DNA of 64,000 nt, from NCBI GenBank assembly GCA_020444415.1, contig JAHLLA010000001.1, positions 434,001 through 498,000 on the forward strand. The letters run 5' to 3'. Position numbers and translations under genes: made by a program. Origin of the DNA: Bacteroidota bacterium (GTDB lineage: Bacteria; Bacteroidota; Bacteroidia; Bacteroidales; F082). A model generated the notes under the pieces. The model searched no databases, was not told where the DNA came from, and was given only the letters and a program-made list of their open reading frames with translations. Numbering within the stretch: the stretch's first letter is position 1; each line of letters opens with the position of its first letter. This document shows, piece after piece, positions 25,385 to 34,258 of this stretch.

Positions 25385-27748
25385 CTAAAACACCTCGTTC
25401 TCAGTCCGGCGGATGATCTCATCCTGTAACTCTTCACCCAGGTCGTTGAAATAATCGCTGTATCCTGCCACACGCACGATCAGGTCTTTATAATTTTCAG
25501 GATGTTTTTGTGCTTTCCGAAGCGTTTTTGCCGTCACCACATTGAATTGAATATGATGCCCATCCAACCTGAAATAGGCCCGTATGAGTTGCACCATCGA
25601 TTCCAACCCCTTTTCGGATTCCAGTAATGACGGCGTTAACTTCTGGTTCAGTAAAGTGCCACCCGTCCGAAGATGGTCAATTTTTGAAGCAGATTTTATC
25701 ACCGCTGAAGGCCCTTTGCGGTCCGCTCCCTGGAAAGGAGAAATGCCTTCTGAAAGTGGTTTTTTGGTCAGTCGGCCGTCCAGTGTGGCACCTGTAACAC
25801 TGCCAAAATACACATGCGAGGTAGTCGGTAACATGTTGATCCTGAAATGCCCGCCCTTGGTATTGGGCCTGCCATTGACAGCATTGTGGAAAATTTCAAA
25901 TACAGAAACAGCTTGTGCATCTGCATAATCATCGTCGTTCCCATATTTGGGCGTGTTGTTGATCAGCTCATTGCGTAATTCGTCTGCGCCTTTAAAATTC
26001 TCATCAGCCGCTTTTAATAATTTCTTAATCGTATACTTTTTTTGATCAAAAACGTGGTATTTGATGGACGTTAAAATATCCGTAAGGCTGCCCAGTCCCA
26101 CACCCTGGATATAACTCGTATTATACCTGGCACCCCCGGAATTGTAATCTTTTCCATTTGTAATGCAATCATCAATTAACAAAGACAAAAACGGGACGGG
26201 CACATTTTCAGCAAATAGCTGGTCGATGATATTGCTGCCTTTTATTTTAATATCAGCAAAATATTTTACCTGTTTTTCATAGGCAGCTAATAATTCATCA
26301 AATGATTTGAATGCTAATGGGTCACCTGATTGCAGTCCGATTTGCCTACCCGTCATCGGGTCAATACCATTATGGAGTGTGATTTCAAAAATCTTTGTCA
26401 GGTTAAAATAGCCGGTTAAAATATAGCTTTCCGTTCCAAAAGCGCCGGTTTCGACACAACCGCTTGCACCTCCATTCCTGGCATCTGTAATGCTTTTCCC
26501 CTGGTTGAGCAACTCCTGAATAATGGCATCGGTATTAAAAACAGAAGGTTGCCCAAACCCGGTTTTCAAAATCCTGGCGGTTCGTTTAATGAATCTGTCC
26601 GGGTTCTTTTTACTCACTTGTATCATCGAAGAAGGTTGCAACAGGCGCATTTCTTCAATCACATCCAGGATTACAAAAGTGAGATCGTTAACAGCATCCG
26701 AACCGTCTTCTTTTACACCTCCTAAATTAATAAGTGCAAAATCAGTATAGGTGCTGCTCTCTTTGGCAGTTACACCAATTTTTGTAGGAGCCGGATGGTT
26801 GTTGAACTTGATCCAGAATGAGGATAACAATTCTTTCGCACCTTCTTCTGTTAACTTGCCTTCTCTTATTTCCTTTTCATAGAAAGGATAAAGATGCTGA
26901 TCGAGCCTGCCGGGATTGAAGCTGTCCCAGGGATTTACTTCTGTAATGACGCCCAGGTGAATAAACCAATAATGTTGCAATGCTTCGTGGAATGTTTGGG
27001 GTGCATGGGCCGGAACCCTTCTGCAGATGGCCGACATCTGCATCAATTCAATTTTACGATCTTCGTCTCTTTCATTGTTTGCCAACTCTTCCAATGCATC
27101 TAAATATCGCTCAGCAAATAAGATAATAGCATCTGCGGCAATATCCATTGCTTTTAGTTCCTCTCTCTTGTTTAATGCTTCAGGATCATTAAAGAAATCG
27201 AGTCTTTCGATCTCGAGAGCAATCTCTTTCTTCAGATCGAGAAATCCCTTTTGGAACATCTTTTTGCCAAGTACCGTATGCCCCGGCGCTCTTTGTTCCT
27301 GGAATTCGGTAAAAATCCCTGCCTCATAGGCATCAATCCAATTTTGATCCAGGTTATTGAATATTTTTTCACGGTTTGATTTTCCAGTCCAATAAGGAAT
27401 AATCTCTTCCCTGTAGATCCTTTTGGTTTCTTCGTCTGCTTTGTACCACACTTTTGGCCTTGAATCCAGGATCTCCAAGTCCTCGATGGAATGCACGGTT
27501 ATTTCAGGATAAGTAGGCACAGCCTTAGGTGCAGGCCCACGTTCACCTACGATCAGTTCCCCATCATTGATACAAATTTTCTTATGAGTCATGATATGCT
27601 TAAAAGCCAATGCTCTTTTCACCGGAACAGACACCTGTTGTGCCAAGTCACTTTTATAAAATTCGGTCACCAACAATGCCCTTTCAGCCGAAATCCGTGG
27701 TATTGCGTTCAGGCTTTGTTCTCTTAACTGTTGTATTCTTGCGTTCAT
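25385..27748 (-). CDS. hypD: Glycyl-radical enzyme of the trans-4-hydroxy-L-proline dehydratase (HypD) type
   Basis: 787 residues, the length of clostridial HypD. The thiyl Cys431 and catalytic Glu433 lie in GASGCVETGAFG, and the glycyl-radical Gly762 lies in RVAGYSDYF near the C-terminus. From memory, the C. difficile enzyme has Cys434, Glu436 and Gly765, a constant offset of three. Other shared blocks are RAPGHTVLGKK, TPGRLDQHLYPF-like NPGRLDQHL, KESSTYTDFALINLGG, NTPKYGNDDDYAD and LRTGGTLLNQ. HypD removes water from 4-hydroxyproline to give pyrroline-5-carboxylate, which ProC reduces to proline. It is oxygen sensitive and needs the activase encoded 30 bp upstream. No proC is nearby. Another glycyl-radical dehydratase activity cannot be fully excluded. 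Confidence 0.85.
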   Translation of the reverse strand: MNARIQQLREQSLNAIPRISAERALLVTEFYKSDLAQQVSVPVKRALAFKHIMTHKKICINDGELIVGERGPAPKAVPTYPEITVHSIEDLEILDSRPKVWYKADEETKRIYREEIIPYWTGKSNREKIFNNLDQNWIDAYEAGIFTEFQEQRAPGHTVLGKKMFQKGFLDLKKEIALEIERLDFFNDPEALNKREELKAMDIAADAIILFAERYLDALEELANNERDEDRKIELMQMSAICRRVPAHAPQTFHEALQHYWFIHLGVITEVNPWDSFNPGRLDQHLYPFYEKEIREGKLTEEGAKELLSSFWIKFNNHPAPTKIGVTAKESSTYTDFALINLGGVKEDGSDAVNDLTFVILDVIEEMRLLQPSSMIQVSKKNPDRFIKRTARILKTGFGQPSVFNTDAIIQELLNQGKSITDARNGGASGCVETGAFGTESYILTGYFNLTKIFEITLHNGIDPMTGRQIGLQSGDPLAFKSFDELLAAYEKQVKYFADIKIKGSNIIDQLFAENVPVPFLSLLIDDCITNGKDYNSGGARYNTSYIQGVGLGSLTDILTSIKYHVFDQKKYTIKKLLKAADENFKGADELRNELINNTPKYGNDDDYADAQAVSVFEIFHNAVNGRPNTKGGHFRINMLPTTSHVYFGSVTGATLDGRLTKKPLSEGISPFQGADRKGPSAVIKSASKIDHLRTGGTLLNQKLTPSLLESEKGLESMVQLIRAYFRLDGHHIQFNVVTAKTLRKAQKHPENYKDLIVRVAGYSDYFNDLGEELQDEIIRRTENEVF

Positions 27749-27778
27749 AACAAATTAATTTTCTGGTTTTTCTTTTTA

Positions 27779-28573
27779 CTAACCTCCAATGGAAACTTCA
27801 AAACCGGCATTGGAGAATAGCCGGCTTACTTCTTCAATTCTTTCAGCGGTAGGTTCCTGAACTCCGTTCATTTTATATTCCAACCCAAAACGGTGGTATT
27901 TATGACTTCCGATTTTATGATAGGGTAGCAAATTGATATTATTCACGTGTTTCAATTCTTTCAGGAAAGCGAGTAAATTGATTAAATTACCTTCATCATC
28001 ATTGATGCCAGGCACCAATACATACCTGATCCAGATATTTTTTCCTATCGAATCGAGATATCTCAAATTTTCGAGGATTGCTTCATTATTCACACCGGTA
28101 TATTTCCTGTGCTGCTCGCTATCCATATGTTTGATATCGTACAGAAAATGATCTGTATACTTGGCAATTTCAGCCATCTTATCCTGTTGGGCAAGCCCGG
28201 TAGTGTCGAGGCAAGTGTGAATATCTCTTTTTTTACATGCTTTTAAAACTTTAAGCAGGAAATCGTATTGCTGCAGCGGTTCACCCCCTGAAAATGTTAC
28301 GCCTCCACCCGATTCTTCAAAGAAAACCATGTCCTTTTCAATGATCTTCAGCAATTCATTTACTGAGTATCTTTTACCAACCGTTTCCTTCACAACCACT
28401 TCCCGGCCATCTATCTTCTCTTTTTTCTGATAGGTAAATGGCTCATGCGAACGGCTTTCGGGATTATGGCACCACCAGCAGCCCAAAGCACAACCCTTGA
28501 AAAAAATGGTTTGCCGGATTCCGGGTCCATCGTGGATGGCGTAGTGTTTTATATCGAAAATAACACCTTGCAT
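27779..28573 (-). CDS. hypE: Glycyl-radical enzyme activase, radical SAM (HypE type)
   Basis: 264 residues from the ATG at 28573 (MQGVIFDIKHYAIHDGPGIR); a TTG three codons earlier is less likely. The radical SAM cluster motif is KGCALGCWWCHNP (CxxxCxxC). GGVTFSGGEPLQQYDFL and DIKHMDSEQHRKYTGV are typical of activating enzymes. It would abstract hydrogen from Gly762 of the neighbouring HypD. Many activases of non-pyruvate-formate-lyase enzymes carry a Cys-rich ferredoxin-like insert after the first motif; here the 40 residues after it contain no Cys, so this is the short form. Preceded by a heptamer repeat starting 10 bp upstream. Confidence 0.88.
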   Translation of the reverse strand: MQGVIFDIKHYAIHDGPGIRQTIFFKGCALGCWWCHNPESRSHEPFTYQKKEKIDGREVVVKETVGKRYSVNELLKIIEKDMVFFEESGGGVTFSGGEPLQQYDFLLKVLKACKKRDIHTCLDTTGLAQQDKMAEIAKYTDHFLYDIKHMDSEQHRKYTGVNNEAILENLRYLDSIGKNIWIRYVLVPGINDDEGNLINLLAFLKELKHVNNINLLPYHKIGSHKYHRFGLEYKMNGVQEPTAERIEEVSRLFSNAGFEVSIGG

Positions 28574-28582
28574 TGTTGACAA

Positions 28583-28627
28583 GTTAAAGTTTAAAGTTTA
28601 AAGTTTAAGGTTTAAAGACTAAAGTTT
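28583..28627 (-). repeat. Tandem heptamer repeat in the hypE leader
   Basis: About six head-to-tail copies of a 7-bp unit read on the plus strand as AAGTTTA, two of them imperfect (AGGTTTA, AAGACTA). The array begins 10 bp upstream of the hypE start codon, within the presumed transcribed leader. Confidence 0.75.
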
Positions 28628-28682
28628 GATGTTGGGAAATAAATTTGTCGTAACGATTGTCGTATCACTACTTCAGGGAAAT

Positions 28683-28778
28683 TTAGGAAGCATAGTACAT
28701 CCAGCACTCGTAAAGGCCTTTACCGTCCGTGGTATGGGTAAGCTGAATAAACTTTTGATCGTTAAGGTTCACCTTCAT
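28683..28778 (-). CDS. Small ORF of 31 codons in the hypE leader (hypothetical)
   Basis: ATG at 28778, TAA at 28683. The product begins MKVNLNDQKFIQLTHTT and ends YECWMYYAS. It follows a near-ideal promoter (TTG-N21-TATATTTG) with the ATG about 15 bp after the -7 box, and ends 110 bp before hypE. It could be a leader peptide, a small protein, or the stub of a decayed gene. No family recognised; the placement is the main support. Confidence 0.3.
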   Translation of the reverse strand: MKVNLNDQKFIQLTHTTDGKGLYECWMYYAS

Positions 28779-28792
28779 TTGAATTAGGGAGT

Positions 28793-28824
28793 CAAATATA
28801 CGAAAATCACTTCTATAAAGTCAA
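28793..28824 (-). promoter_or_regulatory. Promoter TTG-N21-TATATTTG driving hypE-hypD
   Basis: On the minus strand, TTG (28822-28824), a 21-bp spacer and an exact -7 box TATATTTG (28793-28800), placed right after the PhoH stop codon. The same spacing is seen at the marR promoter. Confidence 0.6.
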
Positions 28825-30180
28825 TTATAAAAGATCATTAGCCAGATTGGCCAACTCCGAGCGCTCCCCTTTTTCAAGCCTTACGTGGGCATATATATCA
28901 TGGTGTTTGATCTTATCGATCAGCACCGACAGACCATTCGACTGTGAATCGAGGTAAGGGGTGTCGATCTGATAAATATCACCGGTGAAGATGATCTTGG
29001 TGTTCTCCCCTGCCCTGGTAATAATTGTTTTCACCTCGTGAGGCGTGAGGTTCTGGGCTTCATCTACAATAAAGATCACGTTTGAAATACTACGTCCCCT
29101 GATGTATGCCAATGGTGTGATCATCAGTTTTTCATTTTCAATGGCATCGGTAATGCGCTTGTATTCCTTATCCTGCTCGCCATACTGGCTTTGGATAAAT
29201 TTCAGGTTATCCCACAGGGGTTCCATATAAGGATTGATTTTTTCGTGCACATCACCCGGCAAATAGCCAATGTCTTTATTACTTAGCGGCACGATGGGCC
29301 GTGTCAGGTAAATTTGCTTGAAATTCCGTCGTTGATCCCAGGCACCTGCCAGTGCCAGTAAAGTTTTTCCAGTTCCTGCCACACCCTGAAGGGTTACCAG
29401 TTTGATCTCAGGATTTAAAATGGCATGCAGCGCAAAAACCTGTTCGGCATTGCGGGGCATGATCCGTGAAACCGCATGTTTTTCAACACGTTCTATGCGG
29501 TTTGTAATCGCGTTAAAATAGGCCAATGCTGAGGTACGGTCACTTTTTAAAATATAATAATGGTTGGGAAATGGATTTTCAATGCCCAGGTCTTCGGCCT
29601 GGCAAAATCCTTCGGCATAAAGCTTGTCGATCATATCAGCATTGAGGTCCTCAAGCTGGCTCATGCCCGTGTAGAGCGATTCAATGTCGGCAATCTTGCC
29701 TGTCATGAAATCTTCTGCCGGCAAGCTGAGCGATTTGGCTTTTAAACGCAGGTTGATATCTTTACTTACCAGTATCACCTTGCTTTCCGGGTGGTCTTCT
29801 TTTAACTTTAAAGCAGCATTTAAAATACGATGATCTGCTTTGCTGTCGCCAAAAATTTTTCGCGCATCGAGTTTACTGTTGTCGTTCATCACCACCTTAA
29901 ACCTGCCTTTTTCCGGTCCATTCAATCTTCGCCAATTCTTCATGCTCGATTTATCCGATATCTTATCGAGGAACCTGATAAATTCCCGGGCTTCAAAATT
30001 CAAATTAGTATTTCCCTTTTTAAAGTTATCCAGCTCTTCAAGCACGGTTATTGGGATGGCCACATCGTTATCCTCGAAACTATTGATCGCATTGTGGTTG
30101 TATAAAATAACGGAAGTGTCAAGAACGAATATTTTATTCGCGGGGGTGGCTGCTTTATCGGCGCTGCTCTTTTTTGCCAT
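28825..30180 (-). CDS. PIN-PhoH fusion ATPase (YlaK/PhoH2 type)
   Basis: 451 residues. An N-terminal PIN RNase domain (about 15-150) starts KIFVLDTSVILYNHNAI with acidic Asp21; PITVLEELDNFK and DHRILNAALKL supply further acidic residues. The PhoH ATPase domain (about 240-451) has Walker A LQGVAGTGKTLLALAGA (near residue 268) and Walker B VIFIVDEAQNLTP. PIN-PhoH proteins of this type act as ATP-dependent, RNA-unwinding ribonucleases in mycobacteria; the role in Bacteroidota is not settled. Divergent from polA, with about 190 bp between the two starts. Confidence 0.9.
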   Translation of the reverse strand: MAKKSSADKAATPANKIFVLDTSVILYNHNAINSFEDNDVAIPITVLEELDNFKKGNTNLNFEAREFIRFLDKISDKSSMKNWRRLNGPEKGRFKVVMNDNSKLDARKIFGDSKADHRILNAALKLKEDHPESKVILVSKDINLRLKAKSLSLPAEDFMTGKIADIESLYTGMSQLEDLNADMIDKLYAEGFCQAEDLGIENPFPNHYYILKSDRTSALAYFNAITNRIERVEKHAVSRIMPRNAEQVFALHAILNPEIKLVTLQGVAGTGKTLLALAGAWDQRRNFKQIYLTRPIVPLSNKDIGYLPGDVHEKINPYMEPLWDNLKFIQSQYGEQDKEYKRITDAIENEKLMITPLAYIRGRSISNVIFIVDEAQNLTPHEVKTIITRAGENTKIIFTGDIYQIDTPYLDSQSNGLSVLIDKIKHHDIYAHVRLEKGERSELANLANDLL

Positions 30181-30344
30181 AATGTATGTTTTCCTAATTC
30201 GTTTTGTAAAAATAAGGAGTTAGAACGCCCGCTTATGAAGCTTTTGCTATATTTTCAAACAATTTGAAGTTGAAAATTTATTGTGGATTTTTCCAAGAAA
30301 TTCATTATTTTCCACAAACTCCATATTGCAAAGTGTTCGTTTCA

Positions 30345-30352
30345 TACCTTTG
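30345..30352 (+). promoter_or_regulatory. -7 promoter box (TACCTTTG) for polA
   Basis: Exact TAnnTTTG, 19 bp upstream of the polA ATG. A TTG at 30326-30328 is only 16 bp away, shorter than the usual spacer. Confidence 0.5.
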
Positions 30353-30371
30353 TTAGCTACAATTTCAATGT

Positions 30372-33158
30372 ATGAGCGAAAAGAAGAAACTATTTCTGCT
30401 GGATGCGATGGCCCTTATTTACAGGGCATACTTTGCTTTCAGTAAAAATCCGAGGATCAATTCGAAAGGCCTCAACACATCTGCTATTCTCGGCTTTGCC
30501 AATACACTTTATGATGTATTGAAAAACGAAAAACCAACCCACATCGGTGTTGCATTCGATACGATGGCCCCAACATTGCGACAGGAAGGTTTTGTAGCTT
30601 ATAAAGCCAACCGGGAGAAAATGCCGGAAGACCTGGCGGCTTCCATTCCGTACATCGTTGAACTTCTAAAAGGCTTCAACATTCCTATTTTGGAAGTAGA
30701 TGGCTATGAAGCTGATGATGTGATCGGCACCCTATCAAAAAAAGCCGAAGAGGCAGGATTTTTTACCTATATGATGACACCCGACAAAGATTTCGGCCAA
30801 TTGGTTTCAGAAAATATTTTCATGTACAAACCGGCCCGTATGGGCAATAAAGCGGAGGTTTGGGGTGTGAAAGAAGTTTGCGAACGTTATGGTATCAAGC
30901 ATCCCGAACAACTGATCGATATTTTGGGTTTGTGGGGTGATGCTTCCGATAATATTCCCGGTGTGCCGGGAGTTGGTGAAAAAAGAGCCAAAGAGCTTAT
31001 CGCTGAGTTTGGTTCGGTTGAAAATGTGATTCAGAATACTGACAAACTCAAGGGCAAACAAAAGGAGAATGTGGGAAATTTTGCCGACCAGGCGCTTGTT
31101 TCCAAGGAATTGGCAACTATCATTCTCGATGTTCCCATTGAGTTTCATGAAGACGATTTAAAACTTTCTTCACCCGATCCGGAAGCCTTGAAAAAATTGT
31201 TTGACGAACTGGAATTCCGGAATTTTGCCAAGCGGTTTTTCACAGATCATTCGCTAAAAGAAGATGAAGGCAACAAGCTGGAGCAAGGCGAACTCTTCAT
31301 GGAAAATGATGCGGAACAGGAAGCTACAGCAGTGCCAACGGAATTAAAAACGATTCAAAATACGGCACATGAGTATCATCTGATCAACGATGAGAAAGAA
31401 ACTAAGGCATTGGCCGATCTGCTGGCGAAACAAAAATCCATATGCTTTGATACAGAAACCACAGGCCTCGATCCGAATAACTCGGAACTGGTAGGAATTT
31501 CTTTCTCCATCAAGCCTCATGAAGCCTGGTATGTCGCTTTGCCTGAAAACTATAATGAAGCCCAGAAGACCATCAATATTTTTAAGTCTGTCCTCGAAAA
31601 TCCGAAAATTGAAAAGGTGGGGCAAAACCTGAAATTTGACATGGCCATCCTGAAATGGTACGACATCCATGTACAGGGCCCGATTTTCGATACCATGATC
31701 GCACATTATTTATTGCATCCCGACATGCGCCATAATATGGATTTTCTGGCTGAGACCTACCTGAATTATAAGCCAGTGCCCATTGAAAACCTGATCGGCA
31801 AAAAAGGCAAAAACCAGTTGAGTATGCGGGATGTCGACATTAAACTGATCAAGGAATACGCAGCAGAAGATGCAGATATTACCTTGCAACTGAAAGATAT
31901 TTTTGCACCTCAATTGAAAAATACAGAAACACTTGAGTTGTTTGAAAAGATTGAAATGCCGCTGGTTCCCGTGTTGGCATCCATGGAAGCAGAAGGTGTG
32001 AAGCTGGATATAAAAGCGTTGAATGATTACAGTGCCAAACTTGAAAAGTACATCATTGAAACGGAAAGAACGATTTTTGACCTGGCGGGAACGGAATTCA
32101 ATATCGCATCTCCAAAGCAACTCGGCGAAATCCTGTTTGATAAATTACAAATAGACGACAAGCCTAAAAAGACAAAAACCGGGCAATATTCTACCGGTGA
32201 AGATATTTTATTGCGGCTATCCAACAAACACCCGATCATTGAGCATATTTTGGAGTATCGCTCGCTTACAAAACTTAAATCGACCTATGTAGATGCGCTC
32301 CCATTGCTGATTAACCCGAGAGATCAACGCATTCATACATCTTACAACCAGGCGGTGGCGGCCACCGGCAGGCTGAGTTCCAACAATCCGAATCTGCAGA
32401 ATATTCCTATCCGCACTGAAAAGGGCCGCGAAATCAGGAAAGCATTTATTCCAAGAAATGAAGAATATACGCTGCTGGCAGCCGATTATTCACAGGTGGA
32501 GTTGCGGATCATCGCGCATTTGAGTAGCGACAAAAATATGATCGAAGCTTTTAAACAAAACCTGGATATTCACACAGCTACAGCCGCCCGGGTATATGGT
32601 GTTGATCTAAAAGATGTAACTAAAGACATGCGCCGGAATGCCAAAATGGTGAACTTTGGACTGATCTATGGGATTTCCGCTTTCGGACTTTCGCAACGAC
32701 TCGATATTCCCAGAAAAGAGGCTGCCGAGATCATCGAAAATTATTTTACTGAATATTCCGGCATTAAAAAGTACATGGATCATCAAATTCTTTTTGCCCG
32801 TGAAAAAGGCTATGTGGAAACCATCATGGGAAGGCGTCGTTATTTAAGTGATATCAATTCGGGCAATGCTACCGTTCGTGGTTTTGCCGAGCGAAATGCC
32901 ATCAATGCGCCCATCCAGGGTTCCTCGGCAGATATGATCAAAATTGCCATGATCAGCATTTTCGAAGCTTTCAATAAAAAGCAGCTAAAATCAAAAATGA
33001 TATTGCAGGTGCATGATGAATTGGTGTTCGACACGCACAAAGATGAAGTGAAAGAAGTACAGACAATTGTAAGCGAACATATGAAAAATGCGATCAAACT
33101 GAGTGTTCCGGTTCTTGTTGACATGAATACAGGCAACAATTGGCTTCAGGCACATTAA
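30372..33158 (+). CDS. polA: DNA polymerase I
   Basis: 928 residues with all three domains. The 5'-3' exonuclease (about 1-290) has FLLDAMALIYRAYFAF, EVDGYEADDVIGTL and TPDKDFGQLV. The 3'-5' proofreading domain (about 340-520) keeps its acidic set: FDTETTG (Asp360, Glu362), VGQNLKFD, and EYAAEDADIT. The polymerase domain (about 540-928) has motif A LLAADYSQVELR (Asp705), motif B RRNAKMVNFGLIYG, and motif C LQVHDELVF. It therefore retains proofreading, unlike the Taq-type enzymes. It removes primers and fills repair gaps. The stop codon overlaps the next start by one base (TAATG), so the kinase gene is translationally coupled. Confidence 0.97.
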   Translation: MSEKKKLFLLDAMALIYRAYFAFSKNPRINSKGLNTSAILGFANTLYDVLKNEKPTHIGVAFDTMAPTLRQEGFVAYKANREKMPEDLAASIPYIVELLKGFNIPILEVDGYEADDVIGTLSKKAEEAGFFTYMMTPDKDFGQLVSENIFMYKPARMGNKAEVWGVKEVCERYGIKHPEQLIDILGLWGDASDNIPGVPGVGEKRAKELIAEFGSVENVIQNTDKLKGKQKENVGNFADQALVSKELATIILDVPIEFHEDDLKLSSPDPEALKKLFDELEFRNFAKRFFTDHSLKEDEGNKLEQGELFMENDAEQEATAVPTELKTIQNTAHEYHLINDEKETKALADLLAKQKSICFDTETTGLDPNNSELVGISFSIKPHEAWYVALPENYNEAQKTINIFKSVLENPKIEKVGQNLKFDMAILKWYDIHVQGPIFDTMIAHYLLHPDMRHNMDFLAETYLNYKPVPIENLIGKKGKNQLSMRDVDIKLIKEYAAEDADITLQLKDIFAPQLKNTETLELFEKIEMPLVPVLASMEAEGVKLDIKALNDYSAKLEKYIIETERTIFDLAGTEFNIASPKQLGEILFDKLQIDDKPKKTKTGQYSTGEDILLRLSNKHPIIEHILEYRSLTKLKSTYVDALPLLINPRDQRIHTSYNQAVAATGRLSSNNPNLQNIPIRTEKGREIRKAFIPRNEEYTLLAADYSQVELRIIAHLSSDKNMIEAFKQNLDIHTATAARVYGVDLKDVTKDMRRNAKMVNFGLIYGISAFGLSQRLDIPRKEAAEIIENYFTEYSGIKKYMDHQILFAREKGYVETIMGRRRYLSDINSGNATVRGFAERNAINAPIQGSSADMIKIAMISIFEAFNKKQLKSKMILQVHDELVFDTHKDEVKEVQTIVSEHMKNAIKLSVPVLVDMNTGNNWLQAH

Positions 33159-34258
33159 TGAATATGATTAAAGATAAAACCATACTTGTTTTGGATGCCG
33201 GTGGCACCAACCTTGTTTTCAAAGCTGTTAGCAATGGAATAATTCAAAGTCAAACGATCACTTTACCTGCCAAATCAGGCAGTCTTGATGCATTGTTAAA
33301 AAAAATAGTAAGTGGTTTTAATAAAATCAATGAAGCCACCTCCAACAATGCATCGGCTATTAGTTTTTGTTTTCCCGGCCCGGCAGATTATGAAAATGGC
33401 ATTATTGGCAACCTGGAAAATTTACCCCTGTTCCGGGGCGGTGTGGCATTAAAGCAGATGCTCGAAAACGAATTTCGTATACCCGTTTTTATCAATAACG
33501 ATGGCGACTTATTCACGCTGGGCGAAGCCATCGGCGGATTACTCCCCAAAGTAAATAAGAAGCTGAAAGATTCCGGTGTTCAAAAGCAATATCGAAACCT
33601 ACTGGGTGTAACGCTGGGAACCGGTTTTGGTGGTGGTATTGTTAGCAATGGCCGATTATTTATAGGAGATAATTCAGCAGGTGCTGAGATCAACCGGATG
33701 GTTAATCCATTGGACTGGAATACGAGTATTGAAGAAACCCTGACGATCAGGGGAATTAAAAAACTGTTCGCTGAGGAAGCCCAGATAACACTTGAGGCAA
33801 GTCCCGATCCTTTTGATATTTTTAATATCGGGTTGGGGGAAAAACATGGCAACCGCCAGGCAGCCATTGCCGCATGGGAAAAATTCGGAACAGTGCTGGC
33901 AGACGCCATTGCCAATGCCAATACTTTAATTGATGGAATAACGGTGATCGGTGGCGGACTGTCAGGTGCCTACCCATTGTTCCTTCCAAAAACCATCGAA
34001 ATGCTAAACCGGAAATTCACCCGTGCCGATGGTGGGCAGTTTCCGCGCATGGAAGTATCAGCATACAGTCTTGAAGATGAAAAAGAGGTGGAACGATTTC
34101 TACATTTCGAACAAAAAATGATCACCGTTCCTTTTTCAAATGATACCATTCCCTATTACGAAGAGAAAAAGACCGGTGCAGGTATCAGCCGACTGGGGAC
34201 TTCTGAAGCTGTGGCATTGGGTGCATACGCGTTGGCAGTAGATAAATTGGGATCGTGA
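33158..34258 (+). CDS. ROK-family sugar kinase (glucokinase-like)
   Basis: 366 residues from the ATG at 33158, which overlaps the polA stop; a second ATG follows two codons later. ASKHA fold: phosphate-1 loop VLDAGGTNLVFKAV (near 11-24), FCFPGPADYENGIIGNL, catalytic Asp in FINNDGDLFTLGEA, LLGVTLGTGFGGGIVSNG, and GGGLSGAYPLFLP. The Cys-rich zinc motif (CxCGxxGC) that marks most ROK kinases is not present, and GAEINRM occurs where it would start. It probably phosphorylates a hexose, but specificity is uncertain. Its stop codon abuts the stop of the convergent lipoprotein gene with no spacer. Confidence 0.78.
   Translation: MNMIKDKTILVLDAGGTNLVFKAVSNGIIQSQTITLPAKSGSLDALLKKIVSGFNKINEATSNNASAISFCFPGPADYENGIIGNLENLPLFRGGVALKQMLENEFRIPVFINNDGDLFTLGEAIGGLLPKVNKKLKDSGVQKQYRNLLGVTLGTGFGGGIVSNGRLFIGDNSAGAEINRMVNPLDWNTSIEETLTIRGIKKLFAEEAQITLEASPDPFDIFNIGLGEKHGNRQAAIAAWEKFGTVLADAIANANTLIDGITVIGGGLSGAYPLFLPKTIEMLNRKFTRADGGQFPRMEVSAYSLEDEKEVERFLHFEQKMITVPFSNDTIPYYEEKKTGAGISRLGTSEAVALGAYALAVDKLGS

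Noticed and set aside
28583-28627. Possible CRISPR-like array
   Set aside because: The repeats are 7-bp head-to-tail units with no spacers and no cas genes nearby.
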